Positions 11,246-24,400 of a stretch of DNA of 64,000 bases are shown piece after piece. The stretch spans positions 33,964,559-34,028,558 of the forward strand of contig NC_088680.1 of the NCBI RefSeq assembly GCF_950023065.1, in the 5' to 3' direction. A program made the translations under genes and the position numbers. Position 1 is the first letter of the stretch; every line of letters begins with the position of its first letter. The notes below the pieces were generated by a model. That model did no database searches, was not told where the DNA came from, and saw only the letters and a list, made by a program, of their open reading frames with translations. This stretch comes from Planococcus citri (Eukaryota; Arthropoda; Insecta; Hemiptera; Pseudococcidae).

Positions 11246-12230
11246 TCAACAAAAGCTGTTCTCGAATGAACAAAATACTGATGCAGTCTTCACCGTCCTC
11301 AGCCTTAGATACATATTAGAATGTATAAACATAGGTAACAGATGTGAACAAAAAGCTTGCACAGAACTACCCAAACTATCAACGTCTGGTGTTCTTTTTA
11401 AGAAAGGAAGTATGTTCAAAAATTGATGAAACCACTCTAAATTTCGTATAATCTGTAAATTTTTAAACATTTGAAAATTAATTTTTTTTGTTGGCATATC
11501 AGGTTGGCAAAAAAATATTTTGTAATCTCTTCTCAGTTCTCATGCCAATATTTCAGGAATTCGATGACCTTTCGTCAATGATTCTGTTTAACCAATCATC
11601 AAGATCAAATTTTCCAAGAGATTCACACTCTTAAGAGGTGGTGAGGCACTTGTCATTATTTGAGACTTGTCTTATTCAGGAAACATTCATGCAGGTTGTA
11701 TTTGCATTTTGTCAATCCTGTGTCTATTAAGTGTTTTTCACTGTCCATAATGGAGGCCACTCCATGCCACATTGAAATAACTTCTGCATGATTCTTCCAC
11801 TATAGCCAGGGATGTGAAGTATTTTTTCACATCACTGACTACACCACAGGTTCCAAGCCTCATATTTTCCCACCACATTAAAGCTCTTCAAATTCCTGAA
11901 CTGATATTATGAAGCTGTGCCTGTATTCGAGTCTTAATTGCGACAGTTTGCTGTGTCCCAATATCCATACATCCAGTACAGAGGGTCGTTTGCCGTTTTT
12001 GTTTTTTTTTCAGCCTTGGATATGAATATGATATGATCTTGCACAGAAATTGCTGTGAAAGAATTCCACTCACTTCTTATAAAATTTGTCAAGAGGCGTT
12101 GTTTAAAGACACGTACACCATTATCAGTAAGGACTGAGTATTCTCAAACAGGACAGGCGTACTTTCCAAGTCTCCAACAACTTCATTTGAGTAACACAGG
12201 GCCAGCCCACTCAGCCCAGTGCTAATGTGT
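11246..12230 (-). pseudogene. coding-like relic, family not recognised
   Basis: Composition shifts to less AT-rich, and minus-strand frames give protein-like pieces broken by stops and frame changes. Examples are an open stretch 12073-11888 containing CMDIGTQQTVAIKTRIQAQL, then WWENMRLGTCGVVSDVKKYF and SYFNVAWSGLHYGQ further down. It may be an old transposon ORF or a dead retrocopy. It ends against the TIR element starting near 12231. I cannot name the family. Confidence 0.3.
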
Positions 12231-12831
12231 GCAGGACTTGGTTACTTACTTGCTTCCTGTGCAGAGCATTAAAACCGAAACCGAAACCGAAACCGAACCC
12301 CCCAAAAACCGATTAAAATTGCTCAAAACCGAAATCAGGAGCGTTATTTTCCCACAATCAAGACCAAAACCAAAACTGGAAGCGTTATTTCTCAAATTCA
12401 AAACCGAAACCGAAACCGAAACCAATTGAAAACTGAATTGGTTTGGGTTTAGAATTTCTCAGGTAATTTTCCTAATTATTGGGTAACGAATGCATTAATT
12501 CTGTATATTTGGTAAAAATAAAGTAAAAACAATGCATTCTATAGGTTAAAAATAATCGTACCATTGGATTCCCTGTGTCAAAAAAAAAAAACAATTTTCA
12601 CCCCTGGTATGGTCATGATTATGCTTAAAAACTAATTAATCAAGCATTTTATTTAAAAAAAAGCTGAAGAATCAAAACCTAAAACCTAAAACAAAACCGA
12701 AACCAACTTCTTAGAAATCAAAACCTTGAACCAAAACCGAAACCAAAACCTTTATTTTTTCAAAAAACATAAAACCAAAACCGAGAGTGATATTCATTTG
12801 GCTTTTATGCCCTGTTCTTGTAAGCCTGCAA
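12231..12831. mobile_element. possible second copy of the hexamer-rich TIR element
   Basis: The left end gcaggacttggttac (12231) and the inverted right end taagcctgca (12821-12830) resemble the ends of the element at 3530-4360. The interior again carries short hexamer runs near both ends, here (CCGAAA)n at 12271-12298 and 12401-12424 and aaaaccgaaacc-type repeats to 12780. End matches are imperfect. Confidence 0.4.
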
Positions 12832-15800
12832 ATTACATTAAATCACAAAACTAAAGGTCGCTAAAAATCGTCCCGACTTCAAATTTTAAAAACTTCTCTT
12901 ATTACTATTCAATGGTAACACTTTTATATGTCACATGGGAACTATTGAAAGTTGGCCAAAAACTCCCTAAAAAAAAGTGTGAACTTTATTGGAAACCCAG
13001 TTTTTTTCGATAAAAAAGGGAGGGATGGTATTGAAGAAAAAGTCGCAAAAAAAGATCGCGAAAAGAAGGTCGCGAAAAGTCACGATTTTTGAATATCAAA
13101 TTTTGGTAGAATACCCTGTAAAACAATTTGTGATATTGATACTTGATAATACATATTAATGCTCTAGTATTGATACTTTTTTGATACCTACAGAATTTTC
13201 AGCGAACTGATAAGTAGGTATATGTAAGTATAGAAAGAAGAACCAGCCGTAGGTATCTCTATCTTCATACAGTTATTACAAATAAAAAAAAATTTTAAAA
13301 GTTTTTCAAACCCAAATTTTTCAAAATGTTATAAAAAATTGAACAATTTTGACGTAATTTTGGGTTATTGAGAAGATTTTGCTCAATGCAACGCAAATGT
13401 CTTATAGGTCATAATAATTTGATTAAATATATATTTCCTCCATTTCTTTTTGAATACTCATTTGGACTTGGAAATTTGCGATGTAATATTTTATGATACA
13501 GCATACCCATTTTTTTTATCCGCATGGAATTTTTTAATCATCTCCACAATTTATAAAATTTCCAGTAAAATGAGCCTAATTTATTAGAGTATTTTTTTTT
13601 TTGCATATTCTATGTACCTATAGAAGCATAAAAAAGCATATTACTTGGGCATTTTTGAGAGAATTTTTCACGTTATTAGAGAATATTTCATCCAATTTCA
13701 AATTTTTGTACCTAATTTAGATAAGTGTAAATTGCATTTTTTTGAAAAATGCTTTATTTTTACATTTTTTTGGTTTGGTTACAAACCTTTTTGAACAATA
13801 CACTTCTTGTGACTATTTTCTATTTTGAAAATTTTCAAAACAATCAAAATTGTTTGCAATTTTTCTTGTATAAAAATCACTAAAGAGAAAAAGAAAAAAA
13901 ATATTTTTTGAGATATAACATTTTAAACTCCAAACACAATGTTGCTTGAAATTTTGAGTTGTAACGTTTGCGTTTCTCTAAGACCTTAAAATCGAAAACT
14001 GATGAAACCAAATCATTTTTATAAAAACGAAAACCCCAATCAAGCAAACCGAATATCTAACTCACGGTTGAAACCTCTAAAATGAGAAAATCAAAACCAA
14101 AATTCAAACTAAAATCAAAACGTTTGAAAATCCGGCACCGAAACCAATTTTCGTTCTGTTTTCGATGCTCGCTTGGACCTAAAAAATCGAGAGAATGCAC
14201 AGTACGTAAAACTCGCATGTATCCATCAAGGTCCAATTCTCCCAAAATACTAAGCAAATCAGTGGATGGGCTTCTAACTCAAGTCACTATTGAGTGTCTG
14301 CCCAGTGCCCAGTCATCAATGATTGAAGAGTATCGAGATCAGCCATGAACAATGAACATGCAAACTCGTGATTTATTATTTGAGAAATCTGTTCCATCTG
14401 ATATATTGATCCCTATATCCAGAATATAAATCACGTTGTGCTGAAATTTGTCAATATTTACGCTGTAAAAAAAAATCACATTTCTTCGAATGATTTCATT
14501 TACATACACATAATGTTATAAAAATGTGTTTTCATTTTTGTACATTTTCGTGCATCGTTATGAAAGGATAAATTTTACGATTAAATTCAAATTTATTAGC
14601 TCTACGATGCGAATTTGCTTCTATGTCAATCCCCTTTAAACACTAAACGCCTTCGGTATAGGTATCACGAAATACTGAAATATTAAGAGGTGTTTCAACT
14701 TTTCTTTTATAGGTACCTACATTCATTTCGTGCAAATTACCACGGTCGTATTGTTTTTCAGTAATTCTAATAAAAAGCTTTAGGTATCTGTGTATACGTG
14801 GATCAGTGAGTATCAAAGTTGACATGTTTATTAGTAAATCTCAAGAGCTTTACGTGTACAAGTTGACGATTTACTCGAGAGGTTAAATATTAACAAAAGG
14901 GGAACCACATCGTGTTTAAATATTTTGAGTAAGTATCCCCTACTCTCGTGATATACATACACGATTGACGATAGTGTAGGTAAGTTGTAGGTAATTTTCC
15001 AATTTCTCGAGTTTCTATATTGTTGCGCAGTAGCGAAAAATTTTTATGCATCGAACGAGGAAATATTGCGATTTAACGTGTTCGCGTAAATAATACTCAA
15101 TCCCTCTATCATTCGTTGTGAATGTCTTTTTTTTCTCTCATTTTTCCCAAATTACTTTGCTTAACAACCAAATTGATCAAACATTTCGTTACCTAACCTT
15201 CCTTTTTGTATACTAATGGTTCTCTTTACGAGGCATGTTGTCGAAAAAGCTTTTATGCTGCGCTGTTCCACGTGAGTTTTGCGTCGTTGGCGAAACTTTA
15301 ATTTTGTTATTTTATACTTGCTGGGAAATCTTTTTTGTCTGTGGGAGGATTCAGAATTAATTCAATGAAGAGTATTTCGTAGAGTTGCAATCTTGTTGGA
15401 AAATCATCATGGAGCTCAAGAATCAATTATTTAAAAAAATTATTATTTGATTGAAAATTAAATTGCCTAATTTGAAAATATTGAAGAACTGCTGTTCACA
15501 AATCGTCGTTTCATTTTTTTGGTTCCTGCAATTGCAATTTTTCGAATACCTAATGCAATGCTTTCACTCAAATTCTAAGAACCACCACTTCTATACCTAC
15601 TTCATTTAGAGAAAAATGGCTGAATTTTTTTCCTGTTTTAAAAAGCTAGAATGTGTCATACACTTATCACTGTGATAAGTTGTCATATGTATAGCCTACG
15701 CTTGGTCAGACCGATCAAGCCTCTAAGCATTTAAGAGCTCTTCAAAGAATTCATCGTAATTATTTATCTTATCGCCAAACAATAACTCTTCGTGAGTTTA

Positions 15801-16060
15801 ACTTCTTCACCAATTGTTGAAACTTCAAGTAAGTTTTATACATGTATATTATGCGTAACTGACGTAAGAATTCAAACAAAGCGAAATATCCACTCAATTA
15901 AAAATTTGCAACTAAACAAAAGGAATGAAGAATTTGTAATTTTTCACTGTGGATCTCTTCAATAGAACAAAGATTTCAGAAAATGATCAAGTTCAAAGAA
16001 GAAAGCAATATTTTTGAAAAAATTCCAAAAATTATTTAATTCTGTCAGTATTTTTTTCAA
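12832..16060. other. intergenic AT-rich stretch, no gene seen
   Basis: No exon-like frame was recognised. A further patch of aaaaccgaaacc/aaatcaaaacc-type low complexity occurs at about 14010-14150. A small perfect-looking hairpin acttatcac/gtgataagt lies near 15661-15680. Confidence 0.4.
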
Positions 16061-16065
16061 GTTGC

Positions 16066-16440
16066 CTCTGCATGGATCAGAGATGAGACAATGCGCAGAA
16101 TATCAAGATTCAAGATTACAATACCGAGATTTTGGAAGAATTGAGAGATTGTGATTTTAGATGCTTCGTGAAAAGCTGTGAAAGTAGTTTGAGCAAGCCA
16201 AAAATAAAAAGTTAATTGAAAATCAATAAGTTTCATCAGTTTTTGGGTTTTTTACTCTATCAAGTTACTGTAAAAAAAAAACAAAAGTACAAAATGGCCT
16301 TTGATGAGTTTAAAAGAATTGGACAGCGTTGATAAGCCACCAGGCCACCACCCCTTCAAATTACACGATAGACATTCCATTCTTCCATAGCAATTTTTTC
16401 GTTCTATTGAATAGATACGTGGATTTGGATATAGGGTCAC
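16066..16440. repeat. direct repeat, left copy flanking the foldback element
   Basis: The block starting cctctgcatggatcagagatg and ending near ggatttggatatag is repeated in the same orientation at 17748-18305 with high similarity. Shared landmarks include caataccgagatttt, tttgagcaagccaaaa, aaaatggcctttgatg, gcgttgataagccacc and ttccatagcaattttttc. Confidence 0.75.
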
Positions 16441-17745
16441 TACACGTCAATTGGACAAAGAAGTGGTAGGGGGGTTCGGCGATTTTTTTGAAATTTTTCC
16501 TGTGGAAAGACTTTTCGAAGGGATGACCAATGGCGCAAATCGCAGCCCTCTAGCCCATTTTTAAAGGCAGCCAGGGGGTGTCAAAGTTTTCAGTGAACCT
16601 AAAATATCATCCATTTCAGCAGTGGATTACTCGATAACCGCGATACCTTTCGTACAAAAAATTGGCTCAAAAAGTTTCAAAACGTAATTTTCATATCGTT
16701 CAGACTCTCAAAAATTCTGAAAAAAATATATTATGGACAACTTTTCATGCTGAACAACACATTGAAAAATAGCGATGGTACCATGTCGCAAAGTTGATTT
16801 TAAAAAATTTAAAGTTTGAGAAAAAATGCAATTTTTAAAATTAAAACATGAAAAAAAGTTTTGATAGGTGAAGTTGACTCATTTGACCCCTATTTTACCG
16901 TATCTGTTGAAAAAGTTGAAAAAACCCTTTCACTCGTTGAAATAAACTCCTCACAAAAAAGTCAAAATTTGAAAAAATTCAATTTTCAATTTCAAACATC
17001 AAAAAAAGTTTAAATTTATTCAGTTGTCTTATTTTGACCTCTTTCTGACGTATTTCGTGCAAAAGTTGATAAAAATTACAATCACAACAAAAAAATAAAA
17101 TTTCGTTCATTTTTTGAATCTTTTCGAATTTTGATTTTTTTGTGAGGAGTTCATTTCATCGAGTGAAAGGGTTTTTTCAACTTTTTCAACAGATACGTAA
17201 AAATAGGGGTCAAATGGGTCAACTTCACCTATCAAAACTTTTTTTCATGTTTTAAATTTAAAAATCGCATTTTTTTCGCAAATTTTAAATTTTTTTGAAT
17301 CAACTTTGCAACATGGTACCATCCCAATTTTTTGATATGTTGTTCAGCATGAAAAGTTGTGTGTAATATATTTTTTTCAGAATTTTTGAGAGTCGGAACG
17401 ATATAAAAACTACATTTTGAAACTTTTTGAGCCAATTTTTTGTACGAAAAAAAGTGGCAACACTGATTTTTAAGATATTACCAAAAAGCCTTTCAAAACC
17501 CCTAACTATGAGAAAATGTTCCATTTTGGTAGGTATCGCGGTTATCGAGTAATCCACTGCTGAAATGGATGATATTTTAGGTTCACTGAAAACTTTGACA
17601 CCCCCTGGCTGCCTTTAAAAATGGGCTAGAGGACTACGATTTGTGCCATTGGTCATCCCTTCAAAAGGTCTTTCCACAGGAAAAATTTCAAAAAAATCGC
17701 CGAACCCCCCCACTACTTCTTGGTCCAATTAACGTGGAATGGCCC
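16441..17745. mobile_element. large foldback element with long inverted arms
   Basis: The left arm from about 16445 (cgtcaattggacaaagaagtggtaggggggttcggcg, split here only for description) is inverted at 17690-17740. The match continues inward for several hundred bases. Landmarks repeated in reverse complement are cctgtggaaagac, aatggcgcaaatcg, ccatttttaaaggcagcc, atccatttcagcagtgg and attactcgataaccgcg. The arms run to about 16900 and 17200, leaving a short loop. There is no transposase frame. The two flanks are direct repeats of each other. Confidence 0.8.
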
Positions 17746-17747
17746 CT

Positions 17748-18305
17748 CTGCATGGATCAGAGATGAAACAATAATGCGCAGAGTATCGAGATTTGAGATT
17801 ACAATACCGAGATTTTGAAAGAATTGGGAGATTGTGATTTTTGATGATTTGTGAAAAGCTGTAAAATATAGTTTGAGCAAGCCAAAAGTAAAAAGTCAAT
17901 TCTTAATGATTTAAAAATAAAGACATTGCATCGCACCTTCGGAGTAATAACATTAATCTCAAAAAAATCAATTTTGAGATTTTTGCACTTTAGAGGGTAA
18001 TTTGACACCCTGCATCCAAAAATGTCACTTGTAGTGGTTTTTACTTTCAAGGTTGGTGCAAAATTTGCATTTGAATATCACTTAATAAAGTTTTCTATGA
18101 AAATCAATAAGTTTTATCAGTTTTTGGTTTTTCAACTCCGTCAAGTCACTGTAAAATAAAACCAAAAATATAAAATGGCCTTTGATGCGCTTAAAAGCAT
18201 TAAGACAGCGTTGATAAGCCACCGCGCCTTCAAATTACACGATAGGCATCTCTTCCATAGCAATTTTTTCCTTCTATGGAATAAATACTTGGATTTGGAT
18301 GCAGG
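17748..18305. repeat. direct repeat, right copy, with an internal insertion of about 190 bp
   Basis: This matches 16066-16440 in order, but about 190 bp of unrelated sequence (roughly 17905-18097) separates the caagccaaaa half from the aaaatcaataagtttt half. The insertion has no clear terminal repeats. Confidence 0.7.
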
Positions 18306-18311
18306 CTGAAT

Positions 18312-20995
18312 GCCAATCACAGAGCATTTCAATGCACCTACCCCCTATACCTATCAAAATGCAAACCTAATAAATAGCAATAAAATTGCAAAACAAATGA
18401 GTACATTTTCCGTTCGAGTACTAAAAAACTTTATTCAGTACAGGTCCATCATAGGATCAAAATCCAAAATATTTTCCAATATATTTCAAATTCCACCCAA
18501 AGAAATACCTACTAGGTAGGTAACTACGTACATGTTCAATTTTACATTTCATTCGTTGTTTCTAGGGCACATGAAACTATTTCCACGTGGAATAAGTATC
18601 TATCTATTTGTAAAGTAAACATAATCCCATCCTTTTCGAAGCAACCTGTTTACGTGCATTGGCATTTCATTTATGTACATCGTAGCTATGTAAACCTAAT
18701 AGCCTACAAATTATAATGTATTTTCTTCGGAAAATTTTCCAATACGACCGGGTAAAAAAATCGAGGAAAATAATAGGATACACAATTAAGATATTATCAT
18801 TTTAATAACCATTATTAATTTGAAATGCGTGTCGTCAGCAAAAAAGCAATTTATTCACTTCATGGTTTGTTTACCAGTTACCATAGGAACGTAGGAATTT
18901 ACTATTTCAACCCCCTAAGCATATCTGCGAATGGGAAAACGTGGGAAAAATTCTATTGGTCGTCTTTAAAACACCCTTGAACATCGATGGCATTTCCACT
19001 CGGGGCTAGGAATATAAAAAACATAGTCTCGCGTGTTTCCAATAGACGATGGAGAGCGGTTGAAAATTAATTTAATACTTGAGGGAAAAAAATTCGATGC
19101 GTACAATTTGACACGATGAAATTTACTGCTTCTATGTAGCGTTTCATTTTACCTACTATTACAGTATTTCTATTAGTCTAGTACTGTACTAGAAAATTGG
19201 GGTTGCATGGTAGAGTATAGGTAAACTTTAATGACGTTGATTTTCTCTATTAAAATCACTCACCATCGACACTCTGCAAGCTCATCAACGCATTGACCAC
19301 TTGTTCTTCATCTAGGGCATCCATCATCTGATTCCACCGAACATATTACCGAATACAATTAACATTCATATTCGTGAAAAAAACACCAATTAATTCACCA
19401 TCGCAGACAGTTTGGGTGATGATTAAAATCGCGGATTATGTCATCTTTACGATAATTAATCACATCAGATGTAAAAAAGATACACGCGAGTAATTAAAAC
19501 TTGAATGAGAACGTAAGTAAAAAGTAAAACTTTTGATAAAATTGCGCACGAATTAATTGATAATGAAGAATCATCAAGTTGTTTTCGACCGAAATACCGT
19601 CAAAAATCGAAAGATCGAACCTGATCGAACCAGTTTATCGATGTTTATCTTCAATAGGGGTTCAAGAAATGGTCGCTAGGAGCGCGTTCATCGGTGATGG
19701 CCAAAAATAATTATGATAAAAATTAAAATAAAATAAAAAATGATGAATCAATGATCATTGATCATCACATCATTCATCATAATTCATGATATTGAATATT
19801 GATAATATTAACAGAACTGATATGATTCATGATTGAATAAAATATGAACCGAAAATCACAAGAAGAATATTCACGAATTCACGATTAGCATAATTATGCT
19901 GAGTTGACCGTAAAGGTACAGTTTTTTGGCACAGAACTTTTCCTCACTTTTCGGCCGTTTTCCGTAACTTCTTGAAAATCTTAATCTTGATCATAGAAGC
20001 TCTTTGATAAATAATCAATAAACGCCCATTTTTCAAAACTGTCAACTTCACCTGATTCCAAAATCAGAAAATTAATTTTCCATAATTTTTCATTACGGTT
20101 TTGTGAAATCTAAACATGGGCTTAACTTGATATTTGAGATCTGCAGTCCAGAATAAAATATTACAATTTTAATTTCATCATAATATGAATTCTTACTCGG
20201 TAGGTATTTAGTTTTCAATTCTGATTTCGTCATGTTGCAGAAAAAATTTGTATAGGTGTGAAAAAATGCTACTGTAGGTACTTGGCAAGTTGGCAATGAA
20301 AATTAGTTTTCATATGTGATGTGTTCAGGCGAAGGTGGGTAATTGAGTACTCTTAATGACCAGGGTTACATTCATTGAGCATCAAGTATTCATATTGTTT
20401 CAGAAATTTTCGTTTTTTTCATTCAATTTGTATGTTTTATCCGCATAGGTATTCCAAGTTCAAGTTAAGTAGAAATAAATTCAAAATTAGAACCATCAGT
20501 AAGCCATGTACCGTACCTATTCACCCTAATTAATTTAGAGCAGCTTCCAATTTCAATGTAATACCGTCTAGACATCAACTTGAGCGGTTTCCATTCGTTA
20601 TTAAAAGTTCTCGAAAAAAAAAAACTAATACGAAACACAAAAATAAATAAAAACATTCGTAACACATTTACTTGGTTCTTTGTTGTTGCCGCGTTGATTC
20701 GACATTCGACACGCGTATCAAAAATTTATTGAAAATTCAATATTTCAATGCAAGTAACAAAAAATAGTCGAAATTCAGGTATGCAAGACATATGAAAGTT
20801 ATAAAAGAATATATACATGGTAAAATAGAAAACAAAAACTCGAAAGAGATGTAGGTAAATTGCCAATAGCCGCCAGATATGCAGAAATTTTCACTCATTT
20901 TTCCTGCGGTATTCTACCGGTTCAATATTTTTGAGTTTTTCTTTTTTTTAAAAAATAATAATCTCATTAAATGAAATTTTTAATGAAATTTCAAT
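18312..20995. other. intergenic stretch downstream of ELL, no gene seen
   Basis: No exon-like frame was found on either strand. A patch at about 19740-19860 is full of short gatcatt/aatgatc palindromic words (ATGATCATTGATCATCA type). This is simple-sequence drift rather than a recognisable site. Confidence 0.4.
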
Positions 20996-20999
20996 TATT

Positions 21000-21005
21000 T
21001 TTATT
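21000..21005 (-). terminator. candidate polyadenylation signal of ELL
   Basis: On the minus strand this reads AATAAA, about 265 bases beyond the ELL stop codon. It is in a suitable place for the mRNA end, but the hexamer is frequent in such AT-rich DNA. Confidence 0.35.
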
Positions 21006-21270
21006 AATAATATTATTATATAAATATTTTTAAAATAAAATTAATTTGAAATAAAAGAGTACGTATGGTTGAAAGTTTCTACCAAATAGCTAAACATAAA
21101 ATTTTCACCTATTCGTGTTTTTTTGAACTTTTTCTGACAAAAGTGGCGGCTATTGGGCAGTTTACCTCAAATCACAAAAAAAATGGTTGCGTACAAACAA
21201 AAAACAAAAAAAAATCAACCAAATTATTGGTAAAATAACTTAAAAATTTTACAAAAAAAACAACATGGCT

Positions 21271-21432
21271 TCATAGATCATCAATTTCGCAATATTTTTC
21301 ATCGTAATTGCTAATCAGTAATTTAATATGAGATAACATTGCATATAAGAATTCACAACGTCGTTTCGATGCTTGATATGCTTCATCTTCTTTATATGCT
21401 CGATACCTGGTGATGATTTCATTTTCGATTCT
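21271..21432 (-). CDS. ELL: ELL coding exon 10 (occludin/ELL domain, C-terminus)
   Basis: The acceptor cattgcag is followed by RIENEIITRYRAYKEDEAYQ, KRRCEFLYAMLSHIKLLI and SNYDEKYCEIDDL, then TGA at 21273-21271. The LhxKLxHIKxLIxxYD ending is the usual end of the family, so the protein is complete. Confidence 0.93.
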   Translation of the reverse strand, partial: RIENEIITRYRAYKEDEAYQASKRRCEFLYAMLSHIKLLISNYDEKYCEIDDL

Positions 21433-24400
21433 CTGCAATGAATGAAGAATAAAAAATTAATAAACGGAGACAAGTTTAATTAATCTTAAGCAGGTAATAT
21501 TGTTAATGTAAGGTATTGATGAATACTGACCTTAAATTCAACACTTCCTCTTTCACAGCGTTTGAGTGATTCTCCTAATTCAGCAAACATCATAGCTACT
21601 GCAGTTACTTTTTCGTTTAGAACGTCGTATTCTTCTAATATTGTTGTATAATCAGCCTTATATTTTCTACGTTGTTCAATATTCGTAATGGTAGTGTACT
21701 CTCTGTAATAAAAATTAGTTTGGAGTTAATTGACTAGATAGATAAACGATTATATCTCCGTATTTGAATAAAATAATAAAAATTACTAAACTTTTTATAT
21801 GTAGCAAATAGACTACAGAAAAACAAATGAGTGGCTCATTCATGAAAATTTATACCTATATCAAGTCGCAAAATTATAATAAGATGAAGGCCAATTTTGT
21901 ATGAATCAACCCAGTAGTGTTAAAAATTAGAATTCATCAAAAATCGCAAGAACCTATTTCACTTTAAATATAGGCATCTCTTCTATCAAGAAATCATCTC
22001 TCCAAATACCAAAAACCATCATAAAATCGTGATGAGAACTACATAACGCACGCATTTCTCTAAAACCATTTCTTACACCGGTTAAAAATTATTTATTCCT
22101 TCAAACATCGCAAAATCCATAAGAAAAAGTGAAAACTACACAGAAAACAAAACAGAACCAATAGTGAAAAAAATAACGAAACAAAATTTGAGAAAATTAG
22201 GAACAACAATGTAAATCCCGAAACAATAATACTTAAATCTTGAATCAATAAAACTCAAAACATTTCAAAACCTAACAAAAAAGTGATTGAAAACTGAAAA
22301 TATTAAAACAATGTTTTGCAAAATTTGTGAAAAAAGTCAGTAAATTCTTCGTAAATAACAAGTCATTCCGTCGATACAATATTTTTAAAAAGGAAAAAAA
22401 ACAAAAACTGATAAAATGTTATGGAAAATATTAAAAAATCAAAATCATGAATTTGCCATCTTCCGCAAAATTAGAAAAACTCATTAAAATAATAAAATTC
22501 GAAAAATTTAAACACCAGAATCATGAACTTTTAGAAAAGAAATTATAAAATAAAATGTACTCGTACGAAAAAGGAAAAAACAAAACTGTAGCGCAAATAA
22601 AATGTATGAAATTTTCTCAAGAAAAAGAAGGGATTTTTCGAAACAAACTCAATTAATTTTCAACATTTTTTGTGGTCCATCTTTGTAGTCTGTACCTAAC
22701 CTAAGTATGAGAAAAATGAAGCAGACTTATATGAATGTGATTTCTACTTTTTATTTTTCAATTCCAAAAACCAAAATTTGAATTGAAAAATGTTTTCTTT
22801 TTTTTTGTTTTTTTTTTTGTCAATAGAAAGAATTTTATTCGAAATCTGTAGGTGTATTGAAATCGAAATTCAGACATTTTGAAAAAATTACAAATGAGTT
22901 TCTCTTTTTATCCTTTCAAGCCTTGGAGTAATTCAACGAAGGAACTTTGAAAAAATTCATAAGAGAAGGTCAAACTCAAATGGGACATGAGATTGTAAAT
23001 TTTTCAGAAAAAATGGTATTTTCTTAATTACTTCAGAAATGCAATTACTTTGAATAAAGTTTAAAATAAATTAAGTTCTTGCATTTTTAATTTTCTGTAT
23101 TTTTTTTTCGAACAATTGTGGTATTTGTGGTTTTTATTTTCGAAAAATATTTCCAGATAACGAAATGTTGGTATTAATGTGCAACAAGATGATCCATGAT
23201 TTTTGATAACTCGTAATATAAACTTTATTATGAGAAATGAAAAACACACTTCGAGAAAAATTTCCATTTTTAGAATAAGGATTGAAACTACCATGTTCTA
23301 TTGAACGACTAGACAACTTGTGACAGAATTTTTCAAAGTTTACCCCCTGAATTTCTCCTGGACGTTGATAAGATCGCCAAAAAGATTGTTGATTAAAAAG
23401 CAGAGAAAAAATTTGAAAAGTTAATAAACAATTAGTTGTTATCGATATTTTTTCATATAATAATTTTGAAAATTTAAATAATACGGTTCAATTGGCCTCA
23501 TTTTCTAGTAAATTTTAGGTAACTCATTCGAGTGTTGAACGCTTTCCTTTCATTTATAGTCAATTTTTGACATTCGTAAGGTGAATTAATTTCCGAAGCT
23601 TGAAGCTTTTCTCAATTTTAACAAGCAAAAATTTAAACCACGATAACAACTACATCTGTACATATTTCCTAAATCATCGCCACACCACAAAGCGAAAATA
23701 CTCACTTTTCGTATTCAATCTCACTAATATCGTCAGGCAGCATCATCTGCGACATTTTCAATGGTAACGGCGATACGGAACTAGGAGTTGGATTATTTAA
23801 CGAAGTACTTCTCGAAGACGCGTTCGTATTACTAAATTCATTACTAGAAGATTTGCTAAGCTGAGATTGTCTATCATACGGTTCGGTTTTGATCCTTCCG
23901 ACATTTCTATACGGCGCAGACGAATCGATTGCTTGCGATTTGGACGCGCTGCTGTACACATCCGAATGAGGTACAATATTTAGATCTTTGGTATCATCTT
24001 TATTATTAGCGTTGCATATGGTACTTCTGCTGGCGCTATTCGTGGCACTACGATCAGGAACACTTTTAGTAATAGTATTAAGCTCTTTCGAAGGTTTTGA
24101 AGGATCTACGTCCATTGGCTGCGATCGGCCATATCTGTAGTTAGGCCTCAACGGAGGATTTTTCACAGCTGTGTTAAACAGTCCAGATTTCTCGATGACT
24201 TCGTCGAAACAGTTCGTTATTCTGCTCGGACTTATCTGTACGTTTTCCTCGCCGGCGTGAGGTTTATTAGGCCTACTATAATGAGATATCCGATGTCGTT
24301 TCGTTTGCAGTCCATCGACACCGTGAAAATATCCGGGTCTTTTGTATTGGCACGACGGAGATTTATCTCCCGAAGAAAACGAGCTACTACTATTAGGAGA

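Noticed and set aside
12271..12424. (CCGAAA)n runs as an interstitial telomere
   Set aside because: The insect telomere unit is TTAGG; these runs are short and sit inside an apparent TIR element.
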